64,000 nt of DNA from Microbacterium sp. JZ31 (GTDB lineage: Bacteria; Actinomycetota; Actinomycetes; Actinomycetales; Microbacteriaceae), in the NCBI RefSeq assembly GCF_016805985.1, contig NZ_CP017661.1, forward strand, positions 124,001 to 188,000. Direction: 5' to 3'. Shown piece after piece: positions 1 through 8,429 of the stretch (its first letter is position 1; each line of letters starts with the position of its first letter). The position numbers and the translations under genes were made by a program. The notes beneath the pieces are model-generated. The model was not told the DNA's origin and made no database searches. It saw nothing but the letters and a program-made list of their open reading frames with translations.

Positions 1-344
1 TCGCGGATCAGCACGGCGAGGTCTTCGGGGTCGAGGCCGATCTTGCGGGCCTCGGCGAGGAGGGGAGCGACGTAGCGCTCGGCGAACGCCTCGCGGCGCT
101 CTCGCAGCAGCAGATCGCGCGCGCCGTCGGCGACGAACATGCCGATGCCGCGGCGCTTGCTGAGCACGGACTTGTCGACGAGCATCGCGACTCCCTTCGC
201 GGCGGTGGCCGGGTTGATCCGGTAGAAAGCGGCGAGCTCGTTCGTGGACGGCGCCTGCGCCAGCTCGGCGAGACTCCCGTCGACGATCGAGTCCTCGATC
301 TGCTCGGCGATCTGCACGAACAGCGGCTTGCCTTCTTCGATCAC
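1..344 (-). CDS. GntR-family (YtrA-like) transcriptional regulator, 3' end cut by window edge
   Basis: The reverse strand encodes a winged-helix regulator that starts with GTG at 344 and runs off the left edge. About 114 residues are visible. The N-terminus (IEEGKPLFVQIAEQIEDSI) and the helix-turn-helix stretch with ELAAFYRINPATAAKGVAMLVDK followed by a KRRGIGMFV wing are typical of the short YtrA branch of GntR. A GGAGG ribosome-binding site lies at 351-355 and supports this start. In this family the next gene is usually an ABC transporter under the regulator's control; that gene would lie left of the window. The palindrome at 362-389 just upstream is a likely self-operator. Confidence 0.9.
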   Translation of the reverse strand, partial: MIEEGKPLFVQIAEQIEDSIVDGSLAELAQAPSTNELAAFYRINPATAAKGVAMLVDKSVLSKRRGIGMFVADGARDLLLRERREAFAERYVAPLLAEARKIGLDPEDLAVLIR

Positions 345-361
345 CCGAGACCTCCGGTAGT

Positions 362-389
362 GTGGTTAGTTACTCAAGTAATGAACCAC
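362..389. promoter_or_regulatory. Near-perfect 28-bp palindrome, candidate GntR operator
   Basis: Two 13-base arms flank a CA centre; the left arm is GTGGTTAGTTACT and the right arm, read on the opposite strand, is GTGGTTCATTACT, so 11 of 13 positions match. The inner core fits the GT...AC style of GntR/YtrA operators. It lies only 18 bp before the GTG start of the divergent-reading regulator, in its promoter. Autoregulation is inferred. Confidence 0.6.
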
Positions 390-523
390 TGAACCGGAGC
401 GGTGTCAAGACCGAAGGGGAGAAATCCCGTCCCGGCGCGACGCGGGGCCCGCCGCGCGTTCTACTCTGCTGGCATGCCCTCTGACCATGCGCGCCCCGAG
501 ACCATCGCCGCGGGAGCGTGATC

Positions 524-1969
524 ATGCCCGACACCGCGCCCGTCCCGATCCCGCCGTATCCGGCGGTCTCGTCGCTCGGACCGCTCGCGAGCGATCTCAC
601 GATCGCGGAGGTGGCGGGAGACGCGGGCAGGTTCACGGACTACTCGGTGCCGGATGCGGGCATCCGCGCGCTGTACACGACGGAGAGCATCTGGCAGTCG
701 TGGCTCGACGTCGAGGTCGCGCTCGCCCGCGCAGAGGCCGAGGTCGGGATCGTGCCCGAGGACGCGGCGCGCCGGATCGCGCAGGTCGGGCGGCTGTCGC
801 ACCTCGACCGCGAGCGCGTGATCGCGGGCATGCGCGTGCAGGGCCACCCGCTCGTGCCGCTGATCGAGGAGCTCGCGGAGGCGGCGGGCGAGGGCGCCGG
901 CGGGTGGGTGCACTGGGGGGCGACGAGCCAGAACATCATGCAGTCGGGCCACGCCATCCTGATCGGCCGGGCGCACGCGATCGTGAACCGCCTGCTGCTC
1001 GACTGCCTCGCGGCGCTCGCGGATCTCGCCGAGCGGTCGGCGACGATGATCATGCCGGGCCGGACGCACGGTCAGCACGCCGTGCCCATCACGTTCGGGC
1101 TCAAGGTCGCCACGTGGATCGACGACGTGCTGCGCGCCCACGACCGGATCGGGCACGGCGTGCGGCCGTGCCTGCGCGTGATGATGGCCGGCGCCGTCGG
1201 CAGCTTCGCGTCCCTCGGCGAGGTCGGCCCGCGCGTGCAGCGCCGCGTCGCCGACCTGCTGGGGCTGGAACCCATGCCGGTGCCGTCTCGCGCCCTGCTG
1301 TCACCGCAGTCGGGCTACATCTCCGACCTCGCACTGCTGTCCGCGGCATGCGGGCGCATCGCGATCGAGGTCGAGACGATGATGCAGACCGAGTTCGGCG
1401 AGGTGTCCGAGCCCGTCCCGGAGGGCTCCGTCGGCAGCTCGACCATGCCGCACAAGCGCAATCCCAAGCTCTCGGCCGACGTCCTGGATCTCGCGGCGCT
1501 CATCCGGGCGAGCGTGCCCGAGGCGATCGCCGCCACGATCCACGCGCACGAGGCCGACGGCGGCGCCACCGCGAAGATCGACGCCGCGATGCAGACGTGC
1601 CTCGTCGCGACCGGCGACATGCTGATGCGGCTGAAGGTGATCCTCGAGGGGCTCGAGCTGTTCCCCAAGCGCATGCGCCGCAACCTGGAGCTGAGCGGCA
1701 ACCTCATCGGATCCGAGGCCGTCATGCTCGCGCTCGGCGAGGAGATCGGGCGCGACGAGGCGCACCGCATCGTCTACGAGGCCGCGATGCGCTGCGCCAC
1801 GGAGGGCGAGGACTTCGAGGCGCTGCTGGTGTCGGACCCGCGCGTCCGGATCGCCCTGCCGGCCGAGCGGATCCGCGCGCTGCTGGATCCCGCGGGGCAC
1901 GTCGGCCTCGCTCCGCACATCGCGCGCGAGGCGGCCCGCCGCGCGCGCGAAGCGGTCGCCGGGGAGTGA
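524..1969 (+). CDS. Adenylosuccinate lyase / carboxymuconate cycloisomerase-family lyase
   Basis: This 481-residue protein belongs to the fumarase/aspartase superfamily, cytosolic tetramers that eliminate fumarate or a related group from their substrate. The superfamily signature GSSTMPHKRNP is present near residue 307, and the two other conserved blocks are visible: GATSQN near residue 140 (usually TSQD, so Asn replaces Asp) and GRTHGQHAVP near 180. I chose ATG 524, which has GGGAG eight bases upstream, over GTG 518, which would be too close to it. The true purine-pathway PurB is a housekeeping enzyme with purine neighbours; none are here, so this is more likely a paralogue acting on another substrate (3-carboxymuconate-like or aromatic). 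Substrate is not decided by the sequence. Confidence 0.8.
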   Translation: MPDTAPVPIPPYPAVSSLGPLASDLTIAEVAGDAGRFTDYSVPDAGIRALYTTESIWQSWLDVEVALARAEAEVGIVPEDAARRIAQVGRLSHLDRERVIAGMRVQGHPLVPLIEELAEAAGEGAGGWVHWGATSQNIMQSGHAILIGRAHAIVNRLLLDCLAALADLAERSATMIMPGRTHGQHAVPITFGLKVATWIDDVLRAHDRIGHGVRPCLRVMMAGAVGSFASLGEVGPRVQRRVADLLGLEPMPVPSRALLSPQSGYISDLALLSAACGRIAIEVETMMQTEFGEVSEPVPEGSVGSSTMPHKRNPKLSADVLDLAALIRASVPEAIAATIHAHEADGGATAKIDAAMQTCLVATGDMLMRLKVILEGLELFPKRMRRNLELSGNLIGSEAVMLALGEEIGRDEAHRIVYEAAMRCATEGEDFEALLVSDPRVRIALPAERIRALLDPAGHVGLAPHIAREAARRAREAVAGE

Positions 1970-2006
1970 ACCCGGCTGCTGCGCGCGGCGGACCGCGGGT
2001 CGCGGA

Positions 2007-4001
2007 TCAGCGCACGACGGCGACGCCGCGGGGCGCGAGCACCGCGTCGCCCACGAGGTACTCGCCCTCGATGCCGTCCAGGCGCACCTCGTCGTCCGTG
2101 CGGTTGATGAGGAAGCGCACGCGCGAGTCGCCCGCGCGCCGCACCGCCAGCTCGACCGTGCCGCGCAGCGGCTCGGGCAGCTCGGACGCGACGCCCGCGC
2201 GCTCGAGGAGCAGCGGCAGCAGTGCGGCGAGTCCGTCGACGCCGAGACTGGTCGAGACGTATCCCGCCGCGCCGTCGCCGGCCCGGCGCCACGTCACGGC
2301 GGCGCCGCCGTCCAGCTCGCTCTCGGTGTAGCGGGCGAGCACCTCGACGTCGTCCGCGACGACGTCGACGGGCTCGCTCCAGAGCCTGCCGCGCGCTCCG
2401 ATGGAGAGGCCGATCGTCTCGTCGTCCCACAGCGGGCGGAACTCCTCCACGCGGATGCCGAGCAGCTCCGCGAGCGCCCCGGGGTAGCCGCCGAGCCACA
2501 CGCGGTCGTCCGCGTTCACGATGCCCGAGAAGTAGGTCGCCACGAGGCTGCCGCCGCCGTGCACATACGCCTCCAGGCGCGCGCGCCGTTCCTCCGAGAC
2601 CGCGTACAGCACGGGCGCGATCACCAGGCGGTAGCCGGAGAGGTCGGCGTCCGCCGGCACCACGTCGGCGCGGATGCCGGCGTTCATCAGCGCCGTCCAC
2701 CACTCCACGGCCTCGCGGCGATAGCGCAGCCGGTCCGTGGGGTGGGAGTCGAGCTCGCTGCCCCACCACGAGTCCCAGTCGAACAGGATCGCCACCTGCG
2801 ACGGCTCGCGATCGGAGCCGGCGACCGGCTGCAGATCCTGCAGGATGCCGCCGAGCCGCACGACCTCCCGGTACACCCGGGTGTCCTCGCCGCCGTGGGG
2901 CACCATCGAGGAGTGGTACTTCTCCGCCCCCGCGGCGGACTGCCGCCACTGGAAGTAGCAGACGGCGTCGGCGCCGTGCGCGACGTGGGTGAGCGAGTCG
3001 CGCACCAGCTCGTTGCCGTGCTTGGGGCGATTGATCGGCTGCCAGTTGACGGCGCTCGTGGAGTGCTCCATGAGGAACCAGGGCCGGTGGCCCGCCACGC
3101 CGCTCGTCAGCGCGGCCGAGAACGCGAGCTCGTCGCGTCCCTCGGTCACGTAGTGGTCGTTCGAGACGAAGTCGACCTCGTGCGCCCAGTCGGCGTAGTC
3201 GCCGTGCCGCGTCTCGCCCATGATCATGAAGTTCGTCGTGACCGGGATGTCGGGGGTGAGCCGGTTCAGGATCTCGCGCTCGGCGATCAGGTGGTCCTTG
3301 AGCGCATCCGACGAGAAGCGCGCGAAGTCGAGCTGCTGGGTCGGGTTGGGGAAGGCGTAGGAGCGGCGGGGCGGCTGGATCTCGTCGAAGGAGCCGTAGC
3401 GCTGCGACCAGAACGCCGTGCCCCACGCGTGGTTGAGGCCCTCGATGCCGCCGTACCGCGCCTCCAGCCACACGCGGAACGCGCGCGCGGCGTCGTCCGA
3501 GTAGTCGTAGGCGTTGTGGCAGCCGAGCTCGTTGTTCACGTGCCACGCGACGACGCCGGGGTGCGCGCCGTACCGCTCGGCGAGCTTCTCGACGAGGGCC
3601 AGCGCGTGACGGCGGAACACCGGCGACGTCGGACGCCAGTGCTGCCGGCCGCCCGGCCAGACGATCTGGCCGTCGGCGGTCTCGGGGAGCACCTCGGGGT
3701 GCAGGGTCGTGAGCCACGGCGGCGGCGAGGCCGTGGCGGTGGCGAGATCGACGCCGATGCCGTTCGCGTGCAGCAGGTCGATGACCTCGTCCAGCCAGGC
3801 GAAGTCCCACTGCCCCTCGGCGGGCTGCAGCTTCGCCCACGAGAAGATGGCGACCGACACGACGTCGACGCCCGCCTGCTTCATCAGCCGGACGTCCTCG
3901 TCCCACACCTCCCGCGGCCACTGATCGGGGTTGTAGTCGGCGCCGTACGAGATGCGTCGGGGTGTGCCGTCGGGCGTGCGAAGCCAGCGGTGATTCTGCA
4001 T
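2007..4001 (-). CDS. Beta-galactosidase, glycoside hydrolase family 42
   Basis: The 664-residue protein has the full GH42 layout: a (beta/alpha)8 barrel to about residue 390, a trimerisation domain of Rossmann type (about 400-590), and a small beta domain at the end. The acid/base Glu is E158 in HVNNELG and the nucleophile Glu is E312 in FLMEHS. The N-terminus ISYGADYNPDQWP is characteristic. No signal peptide is seen, so it should act in the cytosol on imported beta-galactosides. It is the last gene of the operon that starts with the permease at 7283, separated from the binding-protein gene by a strong hairpin at 4040-4075. It converges on the lyase gene ending at 1969. Confidence 0.93.
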   Translation of the reverse strand: MQNHRWLRTPDGTPRRISYGADYNPDQWPREVWDEDVRLMKQAGVDVVSVAIFSWAKLQPAEGQWDFAWLDEVIDLLHANGIGVDLATATASPPPWLTTLHPEVLPETADGQIVWPGGRQHWRPTSPVFRRHALALVEKLAERYGAHPGVVAWHVNNELGCHNAYDYSDDAARAFRVWLEARYGGIEGLNHAWGTAFWSQRYGSFDEIQPPRRSYAFPNPTQQLDFARFSSDALKDHLIAEREILNRLTPDIPVTTNFMIMGETRHGDYADWAHEVDFVSNDHYVTEGRDELAFSAALTSGVAGHRPWFLMEHSTSAVNWQPINRPKHGNELVRDSLTHVAHGADAVCYFQWRQSAAGAEKYHSSMVPHGGEDTRVYREVVRLGGILQDLQPVAGSDREPSQVAILFDWDSWWGSELDSHPTDRLRYRREAVEWWTALMNAGIRADVVPADADLSGYRLVIAPVLYAVSEERRARLEAYVHGGGSLVATYFSGIVNADDRVWLGGYPGALAELLGIRVEEFRPLWDDETIGLSIGARGRLWSEPVDVVADDVEVLARYTESELDGGAAVTWRRAGDGAAGYVSTSLGVDGLAALLPLLLERAGVASELPEPLRGTVELAVRRAGDSRVRFLINRTDDEVRLDGIEGEYLVGDAVLAPRGVAVVR

Positions 4002-4039
4002 GCGGGGAGAGAGGTCCTTCTGAGTCGTCGAGAAAAGGG

Positions 4040-4075
4040 GATGGGGCGGGGTCCGCAGCCGGACCCCGCCCCATC
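4040..4075 (-). terminator. 16-bp perfect stem-loop between binding-protein gene and GH42 gene
   Basis: A 16-base arm (starting GATGGGGCGG) and its exact complement flank a 4-base loop. On the reverse strand a short TTTT run follows after CCC. It sits 5 bases after the stop of the binding-protein gene and 39 bases before the GH42 start. It probably acts as a partial terminator or 3'-end stabiliser, giving more receptor than downstream enzyme, because the downstream gene has no other obvious promoter. Confidence 0.75.
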
Positions 4076-4080
4076 TCGGG

Positions 4081-5403
4081 TCATTCGATGGTGAAGCCCT
4101 GCTCGGTGCCGTAGTCCTCGAGCGTGGACTGCCAGTCGGCGAGGCCGTCGGCGATCGTGGTCTGGCCGAGGAAGGCCTGGCCGACCGAGTCGCTGAAGAC
4201 CGTGTTGGCGTACACCTGGAAGGGCAGGTACTGCCAGCCCTCGACCACCGCGGCGGAGGACGCGGCGAACACCTCGTTGGCCTTCTGGCCGCCGAAGTAG
4301 TCGAACTCCTCGCTCAGGAACTCCTCCGACTCGAGGTCGGCGACCGTCGCGGGGAATGCGCCCCCGTCGAGGCGGGTCTGCACGCCGTCGCCCGCGTTGG
4401 CGTACTCGATGAACTCGTAGGCGAGCTCCTTGTTCTCGGCATCCTGCGGGATGGCGAGCGAGCTGCCGCCGTTCTCGGACGACGTCGCGACGCCCTCCTC
4501 CCACTGCGGCATCTCGGCCACGCGCCACGCGCCGGCGCCGTCGGGCGCGCTGCCCTCGAGGTTGGCGGGCATCCAGGCGCCGATGGGAAGGGTGGCGATG
4601 GTGCCGTCGGCGAGGCCGGCGAACCACTCGTCGGACCAGCCGGAGATCGGCGAGACGAGGTCCTCGTCCAGCATGGTCTGCCAGACCTCGGCGTAGCGCT
4701 GTGCGCCCTCGTCGCCCTCGAGGTCGAAGCTCACCGTGGTGTCCTCGACGGTCCAGGGCGTGCCGCCCGCCTGCCACATGATGGACGCCGCCATGCCGGC
4801 GTCGCCGGAGTCGTTCGTGATGTAGACGTCGGGGTTGGCGGCGTGCAGGTCGCGGGCCGCCTGGAGGTACTCGTCCCACGTGGTGGGCACCTCGATGCCG
4901 TACTCGTCGAAGACGTCCTTGTTGTAGAACAGCGCCATGGGGCCCGAGTCCATCGGCAGGCCGATGATCTGGTCGCCCGACTGCACGGACGACCAGGGGC
5001 CAGGGGCGTAGGTGCCCTCGTACTCGTCGGCGCCGTACTCCGTGAGGTCCTGCAGCGCGTCCTGCAGGGCGTACTGCGGCAGCGCGTAGTACTCCACCTG
5101 CGCGACGTCGGGCAGGCCGTTGCCCGCGGTGATCGCGTTCGACAGCGCCGTGTACGAGTCGATGCCGGTGCCGACGTTGACGAGCTCGACCGTCACGCCG
5201 GGGTTGTCCGCCTGGAAGTCCTCGACGACCTGCTCGAGCGTGGGCTCCCACGCCCAGACGGTGATGGTGCCGCCCTCTTCCAGGGCCTGGTCGGTGTCGG
5301 CCTCGCCGCCGCCGCCCGTGCAGCCGGCGAGGGCGAGCGTGGCGACGCCGGTGACGGCGGTGCCGATGAGGACGCGACGCGTCCGGGGGGTGATCCGGGT
5401 CAT
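4081..5403 (-). CDS. CUT1-type sugar ABC transporter substrate-binding lipoprotein
   Basis: The 440-residue protein is a family 1 extracellular solute-binding protein. It starts with a basic n-region (MTRITPRTRR), a hydrophobic segment and a lipobox LALAGC, so C28 is the predicted lipid anchor on the outer face of the membrane. The mature part shows the usual GTITVWAWEP start and the GLPMDSGPMALFYNKDVFDEYG block. It delivers sugar to the permeases encoded just upstream (5441-7283). The linked GH42 and GH36 enzymes suggest galactosides or galacto-oligosaccharides, which is inference. No ATPase gene is in the locus; CUT1 systems often share one MsiK-type ATPase encoded elsewhere. Confidence 0.93.
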   Translation of the reverse strand: MTRITPRTRRVLIGTAVTGVATLALAGCTGGGGEADTDQALEEGGTITVWAWEPTLEQVVEDFQADNPGVTVELVNVGTGIDSYTALSNAITAGNGLPDVAQVEYYALPQYALQDALQDLTEYGADEYEGTYAPGPWSSVQSGDQIIGLPMDSGPMALFYNKDVFDEYGIEVPTTWDEYLQAARDLHAANPDVYITNDSGDAGMAASIMWQAGGTPWTVEDTTVSFDLEGDEGAQRYAEVWQTMLDEDLVSPISGWSDEWFAGLADGTIATLPIGAWMPANLEGSAPDGAGAWRVAEMPQWEEGVATSSENGGSSLAIPQDAENKELAYEFIEYANAGDGVQTRLDGGAFPATVADLESEEFLSEEFDYFGGQKANEVFAASSAAVVEGWQYLPFQVYANTVFSDSVGQAFLGQTTIADGLADWQSTLEDYGTEQGFTIE

Positions 5404-5440
5404 GCGATTCTCACTTCTTCGTGTGCTGGATGGGTTGGGG

Positions 5441-6352
5441 TCATTCCTTGACGGATCCGGCCGCCAGGCCGGACTGCCAGTACCGCTGCAGGAACAGGAA
5501 GGCGATGATGAGCGGCACGATCGTGAGCAGCGATCCGGTCAGGACGAGATCGAAGATCGCCGTGCCGCCGGCTGTCGCCGCCTGCGCGTTCCACTGGTTC
5601 AGACCGATGATGAGCGGGTACCAGTCGGGGTCGCGCAGCATGATGAGCGGCAGGAAGTAGTTGTTCCACGTGGCCACCATGGTGAACAGCAGCACCGTGA
5701 CGAAGCCGGGCGCCAGGAGCCGCAGGGCCACCTGACCGAAGATGCGCAGCTCGCTGGCCCCGTCGATCCGCGCGGCCTCCATGAGCTCGGTCGGCACGGC
5801 CTCGCTGGCGAACGTCCACATCAGGTACAGGCCGAACGGCGAGATGAGCGACGGGATGATGACCGACCACGGCGTGTCCGTCAGGCCCATGGAGCTGAAC
5901 ATGAGGAAGGTCGGCACGGCCAGCGCGGTGCCGGGCACCGCGACGGCTCCGATGATCACGGCGAACACGGCGCGCTTGCCGGGGAAGTCGTACTTCGCCA
6001 GCGCGTAGCCGCCGAGCACCGCCAGCAGGGTCGCGCCGCCGGCGCCGACCACGACGTAGAGCAGCGTGTTGCCGAACCACCGCAGGAAGATGCCGTCGTC
6101 GTAGGTCAGGGCGCGGCCGATGTTGTCGAACAGGGCGAACTCGCCGCCGAACCAGAGCCCGAACGTGCTGAAGAGGTCGCTCTGCGTCTTCGAGGCGTTG
6201 ATGAACAGCCAGATGAGCGGGATGAGCGAGTAGACGAGCGCGATGCCGGTGAGCACCGTGAGCAGGATGCTGCGGCGCGGCTTGTCCACGGTGCCGTAGG
6301 GACGGCGGCGCGTGGTCGCGGAAGAGACGGTGAGCAGGCGGGTCGTCGTCAT
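5441..6352 (-). CDS. Sugar ABC transporter permease, MalG-like
   Basis: This 303-residue inner-membrane protein has about six hydrophobic segments and the cytoplasmic EAA loop that contacts the ATPase (EAARIDGAS at residues 192-200). It ends with the MalG-type tail LFLQRYWQSGLAAGSVKE. It follows the other permease gene by one base, which implies translational coupling, and is followed after 37 bases by the binding-protein gene. It forms the membrane channel with the product of 6354-7283. Confidence 0.93.
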   Translation of the reverse strand: MTTTRLLTVSSATTRRRPYGTVDKPRRSILLTVLTGIALVYSLIPLIWLFINASKTQSDLFSTFGLWFGGEFALFDNIGRALTYDDGIFLRWFGNTLLYVVVGAGGATLLAVLGGYALAKYDFPGKRAVFAVIIGAVAVPGTALAVPTFLMFSSMGLTDTPWSVIIPSLISPFGLYLMWTFASEAVPTELMEAARIDGASELRIFGQVALRLLAPGFVTVLLFTMVATWNNYFLPLIMLRDPDWYPLIIGLNQWNAQAATAGGTAIFDLVLTGSLLTIVPLIIAFLFLQRYWQSGLAAGSVKE

Positions 6353-6353
6353 G

Positions 6354-7283
6354 TCAGTCGGCCTTCCGCATCCCGCGCAGCTGCACGACGTAGGCGATGA
6401 TCATCGTGATCAGGCCCATGATGATCGCGACCGTCGCGGAGTAGTTGAGCTGCTGCCCCGTGAACGCGAGGTTGTACGCGTAGAGGTTCGGGGTGAACGA
6501 CGTCGTGATCGCGTTGGGCGCGAGCGACTGCATGATGCTCGGCTCGTTGAACAGCTGGAAGCTGCCGATGATCGAGAAGATGGTCGCCACGACGAGCGAG
6601 CCGCGGATCGCCGGGAGCTTGATCGCGCGGATGATCCGGAACTGGCTGGCGCCGTCGATGGCCGCCGCCTCGTACAGCGAGGTGGGGATGACGCGCAGCG
6701 CCGAGTAGAAGATGAGCATGTTGTAGCCCAGGAACTCCCAGGTGACGATGTTGCCGATCGAGGCGAGCACGAGCTCGGGCGAGAGCAGGTTGGGCAGCTG
6801 GACGCCGAAGAAGTCGTTGAGGTTGCCGACCAGCCCGAAGCGCGTGCCGTACATGAAGCCCCACATCAGGGCCGCCACGACGGCGGGCACGGCGTAGGGC
6901 AGGAAGATCGCCAGCCGGAAGAACCCGGCGCCGTACAGCCGTCCGCTGTCGATCGCGAGCGCGGCGAGCAGCGACAGGAACAGCATGATCGGCACCTGGA
7001 TGAGCAGGAACAGCCCCACGCGGATGACGCCCGCCCAGAACGCGGCGTCGCCGAACGCGGCGACGTAGTTGTCGAGGCCGACGAAGGCGTTGCCGCCGAC
7101 CAGCTGGTTGCGGAACAGGCTCAGCCACAGCGCGTACAGGATCGGCGCGATGAAGACCAGGACGAACACGAGCGCGAAGGGCGCCAGGAACCCCCAGCCG
7201 GTCCATCGCCCGCCCGCGGGGCGGGCACGGCGCGAGGGCGGCCGTACCGATTCTGCGGTCACCGTCGGTGCTGACGTCATCAT
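6354..7283 (-). CDS. Sugar ABC transporter permease, MalF-like
   Basis: The 309-residue membrane protein has the MalF-type N-terminal segment (WGFLAPFALVFVLVFIAPILY), about six membrane spans and the EAA motif EAAAIDGAS at residues 205-213. It is the first gene of the galactoside operon. An AAGGAGG site lies about 12 bases before the first of two tandem ATG codons. The LacI operator at 7316-7333 lies 32 bp upstream, so transcription is probably repressed by the divergent LacI protein until substrate enters. Confidence 0.93.
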   Translation of the reverse strand: MMTSAPTVTAESVRPPSRRARPAGGRWTGWGFLAPFALVFVLVFIAPILYALWLSLFRNQLVGGNAFVGLDNYVAAFGDAAFWAGVIRVGLFLLIQVPIMLFLSLLAALAIDSGRLYGAGFFRLAIFLPYAVPAVVAALMWGFMYGTRFGLVGNLNDFFGVQLPNLLSPELVLASIGNIVTWEFLGYNMLIFYSALRVIPTSLYEAAAIDGASQFRIIRAIKLPAIRGSLVVATIFSIIGSFQLFNEPSIMQSLAPNAITTSFTPNLYAYNLAFTGQQLNYSATVAIIMGLITMIIAYVVQLRGMRKAD

Positions 7284-7315
7284 CGCTGCAGCTCGCCTCC
7301 TTGCGTCCGGCCGCG

Positions 7316-7333
7316 GATGTTTACGTAAACATC
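7316..7333. promoter_or_regulatory. Perfect 18-bp LacI-family operator
   Basis: GATGTTTACGTAAACATC is a perfect palindrome with the central CG expected of LacI/GalR operators. It lies between the divergent lacI-type gene (start 7388) and the transporter operon (start 7283), so one site could control both directions. Confidence 0.85.
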
Positions 7334-7387
7334 ACCACATCCCGTGCGAACTCGCAACACCGGCGGACGCGATACGGTGATGCCACC

Positions 7388-8416
7388 ATGTCTGACAACC
7401 GGGTGCGGCGCGGGACCCGCCGCGTGTCGATGGCCGACGTCGCCGCACGCGCCGGGGTGTCGATGCAGACCGTCTCGCGCGTGGCGAACGGCACCGCGAC
7501 CGTCGTGCCCGAGACGCGTCAGCGCGTCATCCGCGCCATGGACGAGCTCGGCTACCGCCCGAACAGCGCCGCACGCGCCCTCAAGCTGGGCTCGTTCCGT
7601 ACGCTCGGCGTGCTCTCCCACACGCTGTCCTCGCTCGGCGACGTGCGCACGATCGAGGCCATCGCCCTGTCGGCCGCCGCGGAGGGCTACGCCACGACGC
7701 TCATCCCCGTGCACGCGACGAGCCAGGCGGGCGTCGACCGGGTGTTCTCGCGACTGCAGGAGCTCACGGTCGACGCGCTCATCCTGAACCTGGAGGCGCC
7801 GATGCTCGTGCACGCCGCCGAGATGCTGCCGCCGGGGGTGCCCGTGGTCTACATGGATCCGGATGCACCCGAGGCGCGGGTGATCGTCGACACCGATCAG
7901 GCGGGCGGCGCCCGGCAGGCGACGGAGCACCTGCTCGGCCTCGGTCATCGCACGGTGCACCATCTCGCCGGTCCGGAGCCGTCTCGGCCCGCGGCGCGGC
8001 GCATCGAGGGGTGGCGCGCGGCCCTGCGGGACGCGGGTCGCGACGTGCCCGCGATGCTGCGGGGCGACTGGAGCGTGGAGTCCGGCTATCGCGCGGGCCG
8101 CGACCTCGCCGCCGATCCGGAGTGCACGGCCGTGTTCTGCTCGAACGATCAGATGGCCCTCGGCCTGTACCGCGCGCTCGCCGAGGCGGGCAGGCGGGTG
8201 CCGCACGATGTGAGCGTCGTCGGGTTCGACGACACGGCCGACGGTCGGGGCTACGCGCCGCCGCTGACCTCGGTGCACCAGGATTTCGCGGACGTCGGGC
8301 ACCGCTGCGTCGCGTCCGCGCTCGAGCTCGTGCGATCGGGGCCGGCGGCGGGCCCGCGCGTCACGATCGTGGGGACCGAGCTCATCGTGCGCGAGAGCAC
8401 GGCGCCGCCCCGCTGA
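7388..8416 (+). CDS. LacI-family transcriptional regulator of the galactoside locus
   Basis: The 342-residue protein has the classic LacI DNA-binding head: VSMADVAARAGVSMQTVSRVANG and a hinge helix near residue 60 (RPNSAARALKLG), followed by a periplasmic-binding-like sensor domain. An open frame continues to 7268, but ATG 7388 gives the standard N-terminus and lies downstream of the operator. The Shine-Dalgarno match is weak. It is divergent from the CUT1/GH42 operon and convergent with the GH36 gene. The inducer is likely a galactoside or galactose. Confidence 0.92.
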   Translation: MSDNRVRRGTRRVSMADVAARAGVSMQTVSRVANGTATVVPETRQRVIRAMDELGYRPNSAARALKLGSFRTLGVLSHTLSSLGDVRTIEAIALSAAAEGYATTLIPVHATSQAGVDRVFSRLQELTVDALILNLEAPMLVHAAEMLPPGVPVVYMDPDAPEARVIVDTDQAGGARQATEHLLGLGHRTVHHLAGPEPSRPAARRIEGWRAALRDAGRDVPAMLRGDWSVESGYRAGRDLAADPECTAVFCSNDQMALGLYRALAEAGRRVPHDVSVVGFDDTADGRGYAPPLTSVHQDFADVGHRCVASALELVRSGPAAGPRVTIVGTELIVRESTAPPR

Positions 8417-8429
8417 CGGGTCGAGGTCG

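Noticed and set aside
524..1969. Assignment as the housekeeping purB adenylosuccinate lyase because purL lies in the same window.
   Set aside because: It is 17 kb from purL, next to a GntR gene, and has Asn in place of the usual Asp in TSQD; a family-level name is safer.
7268..7387. A 40-codon N-terminal extension of the LacI-type gene.
   Set aside because: It would translate through the operator and add residues before the standard LacI head.
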